Of a stretch of 64,000 nucleotides of DNA, positions 23,804 to 34,561 are shown piece by piece. The notes beneath the pieces were generated by a model. It saw only the letters and a program-made list of their open reading frames with translations, searched no databases and had not been told where the DNA came from. Source of the stretch: Cervus elaphus. Lineage: Eukaryota; Chordata; Mammalia; Artiodactyla; Cervidae. A program made the position numbers and the translations under genes. Position 1 is the stretch's first letter; each line of letters begins with the position of its first letter. The stretch spans positions 11,207,001 through 11,271,000 of the forward strand of contig NC_057841.1 of assembly GCF_910594005.1 (NCBI RefSeq). The letters are read 5' to 3'.

Positions 23804-24374
23804 ATCATTGCAGATGGTGATTGCAGCCATGAAGTTAAAAGACACTTACTCCTTGGAAGGAAAGTTATGACCAACCTAGACAGCATATTAAAAAGCAGAG
23901 ACATTACTTTGCCAACAAAGGTCCATCTAGTTAAGGCTATGGTTTTTCCAGTGGTCATGTATGGATGTGAGAGTTGGACGGTGAAGAAAGCTGAGCGCTG
24001 AAGAATTGATGCTTTTGAACTATGGTGCTGGAGAAGACTCTTGAGAGTCCCTTAGACTGTAAGGAGATCCAACCAGTCCATCCTAAAGGAGATCAGTCCT
24101 GGGTGTTCATTGGAAGGACTGATGCTGAAGCTGAAACTCCAATACTTTGGCTACCTCATGTGAAGAGTTGACTCATTGGAAAAGACCCTGATGCTGGTAG
24201 GGATTGGGGGCAGGAGGAGAAGGGGATGACAGAGGATGAGATGGCTGGATGGAATCACCGACTTGATGGACATGGGTTTGGATGGACTCTGGCAGTTGGT
24301 GATGGACAGGGAGGCCTGGCGTGCTGTGGTTCATGGGGTCGCAAATAGTCGGACACGACTGAGCGACTGAACTG
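23804..24374 (+). mobile_element. BovB LINE 3' end with 12-bp TSD
   Basis: A 571-bp insertion of the BovB 3' end. The first part keeps an open frame to 24001 with ADGDCSHEVKRHLLLGRKVM and TLPTKVHLVKAMVFPVVMYG, the C-terminal part of the BovB reverse-transcriptase polyprotein, then the untranslated tail to 'gagcgactgaactg'. Perfect flanking repeats AGTCAGCTCCTT (23792-23803, 24375-24386) define it. A dead 5'-truncated copy and one of the better preserved ones here. Confidence 0.95.
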
Positions 24375-24424
24375 AGTCAGCTCCTTCAACTACCTAAAGT
24401 TCCAGGTAATACCTGCTACACTTT

Positions 24425-24475
24425 TATGGGGTCACAAAGATACAGATGTGACTTAGTGACTGAAAAACAACAATA
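24425..24475 (+). repeat. short Bov-tA/BovB tail fragment
   Basis: 'atggggtcacaaagatacagatgtgacttagtgactgaaaaacaac' matches only the last 45 bases shared by Bov-tA and BovB 3' ends. It lies just after the preceding BovB copy. Confidence 0.6.
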
Positions 24476-25098
24476 CTTTGAACAGTAATTTTCAATCACC
24501 AAAAACTTTGCTAAGAATCTCTTGTTCATCAATAGGAAATCTTTTTTTTTTTCCTAAGCCCGTTGTTAGTTTATAAGCCACTGACAGAATTTGGTTACCA
24601 AATAATAATGTGTTTGCTAGGAAATATTCCATAATATAAACCTTTTAACCTTTACAATTCGGGATTACATTTTTACAGAAGAATGGCTGTGGTTTCATTT
24701 AAACAGACACTTATTAAAAAAAAAAAAAATTTCTCTAACTGTAATCTCAAACACTATGGACAGCTTTGGAGAAGGAAATTTCCATTTGTCTTGAAAGCAA
24801 TGTAAACAGAAGAAAAACTCTATGAACATGGGTGAACGCAAAATGTGAAAGGAAAAACTTCCTTGGATTAAGCAAACTACCCCCTTTCAACTGGATACAA
24901 AAGTTTATACCAAAAAGTATATACCTTGGCTTAAGGTGTGCAGGTAAATAGTGGGTGATGTGTTTTTTCTCTCAACTACCCTAAATCTCATTCTGCTCCT
25001 CTTTTGGTATCAAGGATCAGGGCGGAAGACCTAGATTAGAGGTGTTAGAGGTACCCGGGATATACCAACTCAGGAAGAACTCTCAAAGAGCTTAGTTC
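24476..25098. other. single-copy DNA, no gene seen
   Basis: AT-rich with T and A homopolymers near 24541 and 24717. No family recognised. Confidence 0.5.
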
Positions 25099-25105
25099 TA
25101 GGTAG

Positions 25106-25330
25106 CTGCTGCTGCTAAATCACTTCAGTCGTGTCCGATTCTGTGCGACCCCATCCCTGGGATTCTCCAGGCAAGAACACTGGAGTGGGTTGCCAGTTCC
25201 TTCTCCAATGCATAAAAGTGAAAAGTGAAAGTGAAGTCGCTCAGTCGTGTCCGACTCTTGGCGACCCCATGGACTGCAGCCTACCAGGCTCCTCCATCCA
25301 TGGGATTTTCCAGGCAAGAGTACTGGGGTT
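25106..25330 (-). mobile_element. Bov-A2 dimeric SINE with 7-bp TSD
   Basis: Two tandem Bov-A-type monomers on the minus strand: one ends at 'ccagttccttctccaatgc', the second starts 'gtgaagtcgctcagtcgtgtcc'. Neither has the tRNA-like head, which is the layout of Bov-A2. CpG-containing words such as 'cagtcgtgtccgactc' are preserved, suggesting a comparatively young copy. Flanking TAGGTAG repeats at 25099-25105 and 25331-25337. Confidence 0.9.
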
Positions 25331-25370
25331 TAGGTAGGAACACTTGTAAAATATTTCAAGTGAAGAAGTA

Positions 25371-25449
25371 TTGGGTTGGTCAAAAAGTCTGCTTGGGTTT
25401 TCCTGTAACATCTTACAGGATAAGCAGAATGAGATTTTGGCCAACCCAA
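25371..25449. mobile_element. mariner-derived MITE hairpin, candidate mir-2284/2285-family locus
   Basis: A 79-bp palindromic element bounded by TTGGGTTGG and CCAACCCAA, with TA on both sides (25369-25370 and 25450-25451), the target duplication of Tc1/mariner elements. The arms pair over much of their length and the centre CCTGTAACATCTTACAGG closes the hairpin. The size and the 'TTGGGTTGGYCAAAAAGT' end match the ruminant mariner MITE that, in cattle, is the known source of the very large mir-2284/2285 microRNA family. Homology of the hairpin is seen directly; that this copy is processed into a microRNA is inference only. Confidence 0.82.
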
Positions 25450-25823
25450 TAAACGTTAACTAGTCTTGTTACTTCTTAGTGATTTTGTTTCTCAGGTTTT
25501 GCTGTTGTTACCGTTTTGTGCCCCTTGGAATGTCTGACAGGGAGTGAGTCTATCTTCTGAGAGTCACGGTTAGAGTCACAGCCAAGGTTACCTGGGGCAG
25601 TTGGAGAAGCGGATGATGTCAAAGTGCGTTCTTCCTGTCACCTGCTCATTTTAAAAACGTCTTGGGAAAAATTTGTTGACAGTTTTAAAAAAAAGCTAAT
25701 TTGTAACAGGAAAATTTACGAATGAAGATTCAGCTCAAACACGGCAGTATCTATGCATCCATGAAGTGCTACTGAATCCAAGTTGGAAAATGCAATAATA
25801 CACTCATTTGCTTAATGCTGTAT

Positions 25824-26045
25824 CCTGAGCTGTGCTAAGCCACTCCAGTCGTGTCTGACTCTTTGTGATCCTCTGGGCCGTAGCCTGCGAGGCTCTTCTG
25901 TCCATGGGGTTCTCTAGGCAAGAATACTGAAGTGGGTTACCACACCCTCCTCCAGGGGATCTTCCAGACCTAGGGATCAAACCTGCAGCTCCAGCGGCTC
26001 CTCCATTGCAGGCAGATTCTTTACCACTTAGCCACCAGGGAAGCC
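25824..26045 (-). mobile_element. Bov-tA SINE with 13-bp TSD
   Basis: Reverse copy, 'cctgagctgtgctaagccac' to 'cacttagccaccagggaagcc', with a small extra segment 'gctccagcggctcctcc' in the head region. Flanks CTTAATGCTGTAT (25811-25823) and CTTAATGCTATAT (26046-26058), 12 of 13 matching. Confidence 0.94.
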
Positions 26046-26058
26046 CTTAATGCTATAT

Positions 26059-26337
26059 AATTAAAGGTAATTTTCTAGTGTGAATGAAACTTCATGGAGA
26101 CATTGACTTAATACACAGAAAAATGTGACAAAGGAGGTGCTCAGAATGCATGAGTAAGATACAGAAACTATTCACTATGCACTTTTCTAAAAAGGCTCTA
26201 AATTCCTGACGGTTGCAATTATAACAGCCTTTGCAGATTACTCACTTGTCATAGAAATGCATTATTAGTCATTCTGCAGCACAGTTTAGGTAAAGAAGAT
26301 ATTGTGGAATCCTGATGACTTACTAGTCAGATAACCT
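26059..26337. other. single-copy DNA, no gene seen
   Basis: No family or coding signal recognised. Confidence 0.5.
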
Positions 26338-26505
26338 TCTTTTCAAGGACATTAATTCAACAAAGTTCAGGGCCCCACCCTTGGGTACCCATTCAACTTT
26401 GACTACTTCTTTGGAGGCTCTATGTCCAAGTCCACACTGGTGGGGAGAGGTTGTTAGAGCTTCAGCCTAGGAATTTGGGGAAACCATTCAGTCCATAATA
26501 CTCCC
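26338..26505 (-). repeat. MaLR-type LTR fragment (MLT1/MST-like)
   Basis: The plus strand shows 'gggccccacccttgg', 'gaggctctatgtccaag', 'ttcagcctaggaatttggggaaaccattcagtccataata'-type words, the reverse complement of the 5' part of MaLR LTRs. Old and diverged; the subfamily is not assignable by eye. Confidence 0.5.
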
Positions 26506-26682
26506 CATGGACAAATTAGGATTACAGTGAACATCTCAAAGAATTTTTAACATAAGCAAGACTGTTCATTCAGAGGCATACAAGGGAAAATCCTCCTGAG
26601 AAGACTCTTTGCTGTCTGACAAGAAAAGTTCATGTAATGGAGAAACTAGCTTATCTCAGCCAGGTTCAAAGAACCTTACGCT

Positions 26683-26745
26683 TGTGTGTGCAGGGGTGTG
26701 TATGTGTGGGTGGGTATGTGTGTGTGTGTAAGTGTGGAGTGCACA
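26683..26745. repeat. GT-rich low-complexity tract
   Basis: Irregular GT/GGGT repeats ('tgtgtatgtgtgggtggg'). Not attached to a SINE tail, unlike the TG tracts at 15.8 and 48.2 kb. Confidence 0.8.
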
Positions 26746-26850
26746 TTTGTTTGACTATGCACGTGTTTATGTCAAGGTCAGTTTTGTGTATCTAAGCTTT
26801 CTCTCCTCCTCGCAGAGGGAATAGAATTAGGCATTTCCAAAGATAATTTA

Positions 26851-27057
26851 GGGGGTCCCTGGTGGCTCAGATGGTAAAGCGTCTGTCTGCAATATGGGAG
26901 ACCTGGGTTCGATCCCTGGGTCAGGAAGATCCCCTGGAGAAGGAAATGGCAACCCACTCCAATAATCTTGCCTGGAAAATTCCATGGATGGAGGAGCCTG
27001 GTAAGCAACAGTCCATAGGGTTGCAAAGAGCTGGATGCAACTGAGTGACTTCATTTT
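26851..27057 (+). mobile_element. Bov-tA SINE with 13-bp TSD
   Basis: Forward copy from 'gggggtccctggtggctcag' to 'ctggatgcaactgagtgac'. The B-box-like region 'gggttcgatccctgggtcagg' is intact. Flanks CAAAGATAATTTA (26838-26850) and CAAAGAGAATTTA (27058-27070), 12 of 13 matching. Confidence 0.95.
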
Positions 27058-27070
27058 CAAAGAGAATTTA

Positions 27071-27792
27071 ATATTTGTCTGAAGTCAGCTCCCACTTAGT
27101 TCCCTGTTACTTTTCATTTTTCTTCATCTCCCATCCTTTCCTTACCCACTTGGGAAATTTTGGAGACATATTGATCAAAGTCATCATGTTTGCATTCTAT
27201 GCATATCTATCTCTGATAAACAGAGTCAAAAAAGAAGTAAAAACCAAAAAACTGGATTGCTTTTGCTTAAAAATAATGAGTTAATTAGAAAAAAGAACAG
27301 AGAAACAAATCAGCTGAGAAATGTAATCTAGTTATAATCCTGTTTATTACTTTTAAGAGTTCTAGTTCAAATAAGGAAAGAATTTATAAAGATTAATTTT
27401 GAAGTTTTTAAAATTTAGTTTATGAGTCTATTGGTTTATAAATCATATTAGAAAATCATGACGGTTCATGCAATAATATTCCTGAAAAAGTGCATGATTC
27501 CTTTGGCCAACTAGAATGAGAAAACAATAAAAGCTTAGAGATTATGTGCTATACATCTTCTATAGTTTATTATATTAAATTATTATCACTGTAAAATTCT
27601 AATTTATATAGTGACAAGGTTATATCTCTCATGGTTTAATCTTTCTAAATGACTTGATCTAAATACTCAAGTTACTATTTATTTCACAAATGTTTTAGAG
27701 TTTAAATATTTCAGAATTCATAGGTCCCCAAAACCACTCTCACTTTTGACACCCCTGACAAGTTTGGGGAACCCCAGGGGCATGATCAGAAT
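27071..27792. other. single-copy AT-rich DNA, no gene seen
   Basis: Nothing recognised. A 69-codon plus-strand frame at 27075-27284 is hydrophobic at its start and AT-driven, without support. Confidence 0.5.
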
Positions 27793-27936
27793 GAGCCTGG
27801 TGGCTCACTGGTGAAATATCCACCCACCAAGCAAGAGACATGGTTTCCCTGGGTCAGGAAGGTCCCCTGGAGAAGGAGATGGCAACCCACTCCAATATTC
27901 TCGCCTGCAAAATTCCATGGGCAGAGGAACCCGGCA
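27793..27936 (+). mobile_element. Bov-tA SINE, both ends shortened
   Basis: Starts at 'gagcctggtggctcactgg', passes 'ctgggtcaggaaggtcccctgg' and stops at 'gggcagaggaacccggc', lacking the last 60 bases of the SINE. Confidence 0.85.
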
Positions 27937-30900
27937 CCTAAGTTCAGTAAAATTGTTATTACCTGATCCTTAATGTGGACATTATCAAAATAGGAAAAAC
28001 AGACAAATGTAGATCAGTAATGCTAGCCTTAAGTAACCTTTATTCTTACAAGCTGTAAAATGTGAAAGGCTTTTGAATGATTATACATAACCATACCTGT
28101 CTATATACATGAGTCTATATTATATAGGTAATAATATGTATGTATGAACTGAAGTTTACAGTCACATCTCATTTAAAAGTCATCATACATAAATTCGTTT
28201 TTTGTACCTCCGTACTAATGGAAGACATGAAACAGAATCCTTAAGGATTCTTTAGAAGCAGAAAAATCATAAAAGAGAGTTTTCTGAAGAATCTTGACAA
28301 AAGCAACACATGGGACATTTCTATCCCAAGTTCCTGATCTAAGACCCCCTCTGGAACCCCTCTGAGTCCCAGCCCTCTTTGTCTGATGCTCTTTGTTCTT
28401 TTGGTCTTAGTCCCTCCTTTCATGTTGAAATTCCAGATTATTAACAAAAATTAAAAGCTTTCTATTTTTTCTTTAATACTGACGTTTTCATGTTTAAAGA
28501 TTAACCCTCACTGTTTTGAAAATGCCTCACGGGAAGGACACAGAATGGGACCCAGAAGAAAAAGTCTTGACCACCTGGCCCTCCTCTCACTCCCCGGGTC
28601 ACCCGGATCAGAAAATCCAGGTGGAACGTGGGATGTCTTTTTATGATCTGTACCAGGTAAGACAGTGGGGCCAACGGACAGCCTTTCAAGGCCAATCAGT
28701 GATTCGATTTCTAGTGTCCAGGGCTTCCTGGCCCTACATTACATCCCCCTCCGAGTCGTAAATGCTACTTTACAGACACCTTCTGGTCAAATGATACAGT
28801 GACCAAAGAAATATGGAAGCTGTAGGAAGAGCTTCCGCATGTACTGAAAACTCAGTGATTTCCAAAGGTGTGGAGGGCACTAATGAAGGTCTCAGATACA
28901 GGGTGCCCATCCTGATGTTGACAACTGACCTAAGCATGCTATCCCTTAAGGTAACTCTGCCCAGAAGGAAAAACTGAGGCCTTAAAATGTGAACTGACCC
29001 TTGCAATACCTTAGTTTCAACCGTCCCTCTCCACCACTTTCACTAAACCCAAATTGACCAACCAACAGCTATTGACGAGGGCCCACGTCTTGCTTGCTCT
29101 GCATCTTACCCCAGGAAAAACAACCTTTCCCCCCATAGTTTGAGAATTTGAATGGCGAGTCATTTCTGGGAAACAAAAACTAAACCATGACTACCTTCCT
29201 CGATCCTACCTTATAAAAAACTTAACTTCCTTCCCACAAAACAGTCATTTAAACTATTCTAATGCTGCAATGTTTTAGTAAAGGCTTGAGATAGTGGCTT
29301 GTCATTGGTCTCTTTTCACATTTGAGCTAACTACCTATTAAACATTTCTTGTAGAGGAAATACATAAGATTCTAATTGTTTTCCAATGCTCCCAAGCTCG
29401 TCAATAGTCCAAGAATTACACTGGACACAATTGAAAGTCCACCAACCACGCATTCAATGAAAACCCAGACGAAAGACTCCAGGCTGGCCTTTGGAGCAAG
29501 AGAGACCATTCTGGTGTGACAACTGTGGTGGATGGTGGCACAGAACCTAGAGTTCCCCTTTAGAACCCCAAACCTCATTTCCCCATTTGCCAGCAGCACT
29601 GGGTCTCCAGCCTCTCTAAGATCTTCTAGGGAACCAATCTTACTCAAAGGGAGAAGTCTCCCAAGGCTACGAGGTCTCTGCGGTCTTATCCTGTATCCAA
29701 CACCATGATGGCAGATGACCACAGCCCACCCTGAGACCTGCATCTTCTGACCCCTGGTATCCTTTATTCTGGGCCAGCATTACTCACTGAGTTTATTATC
29801 TGTAAAATCCACAGACAGGTCTAAAAGCTGTAACAAGGTTTTGGGAAGGGATTCAATTCCAAACAGCTTCTCCAGATACTGATGATAATCTTTTGGAAGA
29901 TGGAGATTTCCTGCTTCACACCACATCTCTGAAATCCTCCCCACTCAGAACAATACATATTAAACTATGAAAAATAATAACTCCGCCATGATGAATTTTA
30001 AGCAATTAGCACTCCACAAAGGTTTTGAAACAATGCAAATCTTATAGAAGAAAATTGGTGCATCTAATTAGTCTTATAATTCATCCGTCTCTGTGATTGT
30101 TGGATATCATAAAGCCTTAATAATGAGTATAAATCTATACTGATAATACAACAGCCGTGTTGACTGCAGAGAAACATCCTAATTATGCAGTAGTGGAACT
30201 GTGGGGGGAGTTTTTAAAAGCTAGGTCATCAGGGCTTGTCTCAATTTTTAATGTTTACCAAAAAAATAAACACGCAACTGAAACCATATATTGAATCCAC
30301 TAAGATAAATGACCCAATTTCTTTTCCCAAATCAAATTAGGCAAATTTACAACGTCTGTCATGTGTTTATGTTTTGTATATCATGCTGTGAAAATAAAGA
30401 GGCATCGTAAGGTGGTGGGGTTGAATGGATGAGCCAACAATAAAACCAGGGACTTAGAAAAATAAAAGACGTGTAAATTTCAACAGGCAAACAAAAATAA
30501 CTCAGGCAAAAAAAGGCAAAGTAATGTCTTTATGATAACGACTTGCTCCTAGTGTTTTAATAAGTGAGGAGGAAACTACAAGTTCAAGTATAATAAGGCA
30601 TCTTGATGAGGGACCAAAAAAGTTAAGGTAAGTCACAGAGAACAAAGGAATAAATGCTACCTTTTAAGGAGACGGGGGTTGAGGCAAAAAAGTGGTTGAG
30701 GGCAGAATTTATATTTTCTCTTGGTCTTAGGCAATAGAACTAGAGGCATAAAAGAAAAAAATCAGAATTGAGTCATGTGGTGTTAGTTACATTAATGTCA
30801 ACATGTGACCTTGTTTTTCAATGTTGGTTCTGTAGAATTAATTGCAATCCTAAGAGTGACACTCAGGGAGAAACATTATATCAATGTTTGCTTTCAGTAC

Positions 30901-31257
30901 TGAGGCCATGTGGATGGTCAAGTCCCTTTAATAAAAGTTTACTCTTTCTTTAAAATTTCAACAAGACCCAATGCATTAGAGTAATAAATTAAAATTCACA
31001 CAGATAATTTACCACTTACCTAAATACTTTTTACAGTGTGAAAGGGTATAAAATCATGTTTCATTAAGTAACACTTAATAGGAGTGTGGACTGTCAAATG
31101 TTTTAATGTGCCAGATGCCAAATTTAAAAATTAAAAATGATGATAGATGTTCATGACACAATGCAATAATCATTTCATGATGCATGTAAGTTAAATCATT
31201 ACACTGTACTCCTTAAAGTTACACAATGCTATATGACAATCATATCTCAACAAACAA
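27937..31257. other. long single-copy stretch with a GC-shifted unassigned segment
   Basis: About 3.3 kb without any repeat I can name. Within it, 28240-29750 is clearly less AT-rich than the surroundings and carries two longer open frames: 28516-28761 (plus, 81 codons) and 29372-29743 (minus, 123 codons). The latter ends in a hydrophobic segment (FIECVVGGLSIVSSVILGLL). Neither shows a domain I recognise. 30030-30250 is rich in TAAT/ATTA words. No convincing exon or promoter. Confidence 0.4.
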
Positions 31258-31575
31258 GACATGGAAGAAACCTAAATGTCCTTCAACTGACAAATGAATA
31301 AAGAAGACATGGTGTGTATACACACACACACAGACATACATATATATACACACATTGGAATATTATTCAGCCATAAAAACAAATGAAGTAATATCATTTG
31401 TAGCAACATGGATAGACCTAGAAATTTTCATACTAAGAGAAGTAAGCCAGGCAAATATAATATGATAGACTGATATGGGGAATCTAAAAAGAAACAAAAG
31501 ATACAAACAAATTTATTTTCAAAACGGAAAGATTCATAGGCATAGAAAACAAAATTACGGTTATCAAAGAGATAC
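31258..31575 (+). repeat. L1 LINE 3' UTR fragment
   Basis: 'acctaaatgtccttcaactg', 'gaatattattcagccataaaaac', 'caacatggatagacctagaa' and 'agagaagtaagccaggcaaa' are diagnostic of the mammalian L1 3' region. It contains a short CA/TA tract at 31317-31350. Non-coding, truncated at both ends. Confidence 0.85.
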
Positions 31576-32136
31576 AAGTCTTTAACAGGGTAAATAGTTT
31601 GTGAATAATTTTTTTATTCCTTTGCTCATCTTTTTGCTTATCTATCACTTAACAGTGCTTTCCAGAAGGAAAGCAGATCATTTTGAAGCAGTCCAGTTTA
31701 ACAGTTTTCTTCTTTGGATTATGGTTTTGGTGACTTCTCTAAGAAATCTCTCTGTCTCTGTGTCTCTGTTCTTCTCTTTTTTTCTGTTAAGAACATCAAT
31801 CATACTACATTATTTTACCCTTTAAAAATATTTTAATATTTTTTTGATTCCCTCCTTTTAAAGATATTTCCTAGGTATTCTAATATGTTTATTTTTCAAA
31901 TGTATTTAACAAAGCTTCTTCAAAAATATTTTTGTATCTAATATAATTCATCAATACTTTGGAAATAATTATCTTTAATACTGAGTCATCCGAGTGATCA
32001 ATTCACACCTAGTTGCCAGCTACAGAACGCCAATGCAAACGACAGAATCAATACAACTTGAGGGCTCATAAAGTCTGCAGGTGGAACCTCAACTTAAGTG
32101 AGGCATGACACTCGGGTGAAATGTGTCACAACAGAC
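31576..32136. other. single-copy AT-rich DNA, no gene seen
   Basis: T-rich on the plus strand, no family recognised. Confidence 0.5.
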
Positions 32137-32148
32137 TAGTTTCTTTCT

Positions 32149-32260
32149 TCTTTCTTTTTTGCAAATATACTTCTTTTTTATTTTATTTTTTAACACCAAA
32201 AACATTTTGGTTTTTTTTTTCATTTATTTTTATTAGTTGGAGGCTAATTATTTTACAATA
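32149..32260 (-). mobile_element. very short 5'-truncated L1 insertion with 12-bp TSD
   Basis: On the minus strand only the last bases of a ruminant L1 ('gtaaaataattagcctccaac', then an A-rich tail) are present. T-rich sequence at the left is the tail. Perfect flanks TAGTTTCTTTCT (32137-32148, 32261-32272) mark a complete retrotransposition event that delivered only about 110 bp. Confidence 0.85.
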
Positions 32261-32420
32261 TAGTTTCTTTCTATGCTTCTACTTTTCTTCCGACAGAACT
32301 GTGTTCATTCTCATGCTAGAGGCCCTGGTTGCAGTGGTTTCCTGGATCATACATTGGAAGAAAGACTTCTTAAAAGTTTGGGCTTCATGATTCTCTTAAA
32401 AATCCACAGCAGTTATGATA

Positions 32421-32605
32421 TCAGTTCAGTTCAGTCGCTCAGCTGTGTCCAACTCTTTGCGACCCCATGGACTACAGCACGCCAGGCCTCCCTGTCCATC
32501 ACCAACTCCCGGAGTTTACACAAACTCATGCCCATCGAGTCGGTGATGCCATCCAGCCATCTCATCCTCTGTCGTCCCCTTCTCCTCCTGCCCCCAATCC
32601 CTCAC
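32421..32605 (-). mobile_element. BovB LINE 3' end
   Basis: Minus-strand tail 'ctgaactgaactga' at the left, then 'cagtcgctcagctgtgtcc', 'ggcctccctgtccatcacc' and 'gaggatgagatggctggatgg' (reverse) to the right edge. Only the last 185 bases of BovB. CpG-containing words are retained, so it may be fairly young. Confidence 0.88.
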
Positions 32606-33027
32606 AAAAAGGTAATTTTATAGGTTTCAGAAATATTCAAAATTTCATAAAGCTGACTATTAGGTTAAGAAGCTTTGGAGAAAAAAACAACCACAGAACT
32701 ATCATTTTTCAAAACGGTTAATGTAACTTATTTTAATAACTGTAAAACTCATCTAATTCAATTATTAGCTGCAATTTAACTATTATTTTACTTTCTCTGA
32801 TGGCATGTCTGTGATAAATGTGTTTCCTACAATATTCCACTATTCTGTGAATCACACTGGAATGACAGTGTTCTCTGATTCAGGTAACATATTTCGGGCG
32901 ACCCTCTCTATGTGTCCTTGAATAAGTGACCTCTTCTCAATTTTAGCTTAGGATCTGGTAAAATGAAGATCCTAATAGCAAATAAATAGCGAAATATTGT
33001 GATCATTACTAAAATATATACTTATTT
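32606..33027. other. single-copy DNA with a MIR-like remnant
   Basis: About 32895-32980 ('ccttgaataagtgacctcttctc', 'gatctggtaaaatgaagatcc') resembles the centre of a MIR in plus orientation. The rest is unassigned. Confidence 0.45.
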
Positions 33028-33232
33028 GGGGGCTTCCCTGGTGGCTCAGATGATAAAGAACTTGCCTGCAATTCAGGAGACCTGGGTTCGATCCCTGGGT
33101 CAGAAAGGTCCCCTGGAGAAGTGAATGGCTACCCACTCCAGTATTCTTGCCTGGAGAATTCCATGGAGAGAGACACCTAGTGGGCTATAGTCCATGGGGT
33201 CACAAAAGAGTCGGACACAACTGAGAGATCAG
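33028..33232 (+). mobile_element. Bov-tA SINE
   Basis: Well preserved forward copy, 'gggggcttccctggtggctc' to 'gtcggacacaactgagag', with intact 'gggttcgatccctgggtcag'. No clear target-site duplication. Confidence 0.93.
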
Positions 33233-33819
33233 TTGCAAGGGCTGACATTAATATCACATGTAATGCATCTTCCATGTTAACTGGCAATAATAGGTCCCTG
33301 CTAAATATTAATTCTATTCCATACCATCTAGTACTGATATGTGAAAATTTTTAGACGGGTGCATAAAATACCCTAGTAATGGTTAATTGCCTCTTCAGAA
33401 CTGCCAAACATAATTTGGTTTATCCAAATCTAACACTAGAGAAAACACCATCTTTGCAGAATTCATTGGAGACATGCCTTATAATTGGGCCAGTTTCATT
33501 CAGAAATGCAGCATGTTCTACTACTCCTGCATCAACATAACAACATAACAGCATCAATCTGTAGAAAAGACCATAATTCTGGAATTTGCAAGTGCATGTG
33601 ATTTATAAAAATCATTCTTTCCAAATGAATACCTTATGAAACAAATTGACTTTCGAATAGATTTTTCTTCTTCTTTTAGTTCTTTTATGCTCCTAGAAGT
33701 GCTATACTTGAGCTCCTTTAATGTTTAACTAGCAGTCTTTAACCTCAAATTCCAGGGAAAAAATGCATTATGATCCAAGAGACTTAATTATATTCAAGCT
33801 CTGCCAGTAAATGAATAGG

Positions 33820-33890
33820 GCAGTGTAAGGAAGTTGCTTAATTTCCCTGGGCCTGAGTTTCCTCCTACAGAACAGCAGATATTTTGATGT
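33820..33890 (+). repeat. MIR SINE fragment
   Basis: 'agtgtaaggaagttgcttaatttccctgggcctgagtttcctcc' follows the MIR core. Short and old. Confidence 0.6.
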
Positions 33891-34224
33891 TTTGTGAAAG
33901 TCACAATCCCACTTTAAAAACCTACGACTCCTCATAGGATAGAACTTCTAGTTAGGAAAGAACTTATGAGTAAAGTTTTAAGACACTTGCTAACGATTCT
34001 ATTTTCAGTGAAAGGATGATGCTTAAATAGCTGAGTTGTAGAAAGTAGGAAATCCGGAAGGTAGATGTGGGGGTGGGGGTGGGGAATGGAGACAGGATGG
34101 AGAAATGGAGAAATAAGTCAGACTGAAGGACAGAGACACAGAGAGACCACAGTGTGTTCAGAACACACAATTTGGCAAAGGTAGTCTTAGTTTTCAATTC
34201 TTACTTTCAATGAGACACAGATTT

Positions 34225-34335
34225 ATTATTTTATCTTCCTGAGTCTCAATTTATTAAATGGAGATAACATCTCCCATAGGGTTAGTCTGAAAATTAAAGA
34301 CAATCTCTCTCCAGCAAATAATATGGTTCTTGGCA
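34225..34335 (+). repeat. MIR SINE fragment
   Basis: 'cttcctgagtctcaatttattaaatggagataacatctcccatagggttagtctg' follows the MIR core up to the 'cataggggttgtgag' part. Confidence 0.65.
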
Positions 34336-34361
34336 ACTTATTTTTATTACTTTTGCTGTAT

Positions 34362-34561
34362 GTTTAGTCGCTCAGTTGTGTCTGACTTCTCGACGCTGTG
34401 GACTGTAGCCCGCCAGGTTCCTTTATCCATGGGATTCTCCAGGCAAGAATACTGGAGTGGGTTGCCATGTCCTCCTCCAGGGGATCTTCCCAACCCAGTG
34501 ATCGAACCAGGTCTCCTGCATTGCAGGCAGATTCTTTACTGTCTGAGCCTCTAGGGAAGCC
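34362..34561 (-). mobile_element. Bov-tA SINE
   Basis: Reverse copy from 'ttagtcgctcagttgtgtctg' to 'tctgagcctctagggaagccc'. Full-length or nearly so. The 74-codon plus-strand frame here is SINE-derived. Confidence 0.92.

Larger units (their letters stand above)
33233..34361. other. single-copy DNA with two MIR fragments
   Basis: Apart from the two MIRs listed, nothing is recognised. A G-rich run 'gtgggggtgggggtgggg' lies at 34067-34084. Confidence 0.45.

Noticed and set aside
23804..24374. The many similar BovB and SINE copies as a segmental tandem duplication
   Set aside because: Copies differ in truncation point, orientation and flanking duplications, so they are independent retrotranspositions.
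33028..33232. tRNA-like A/B box sequence (gggttcgatccctgggtc), possible tRNA gene
   Set aside because: It is the tRNA-Glu-derived head of a Bov-tA SINE; no cloverleaf or mature tRNA ends. The same holds for the other SINE heads.
33540..33560. Short direct repeats (aacataacaacataacagcat), possible CRISPR-like or satellite array
   Set aside because: Only two to three degenerate units with no spacers, in a mammalian genome; simple sequence.
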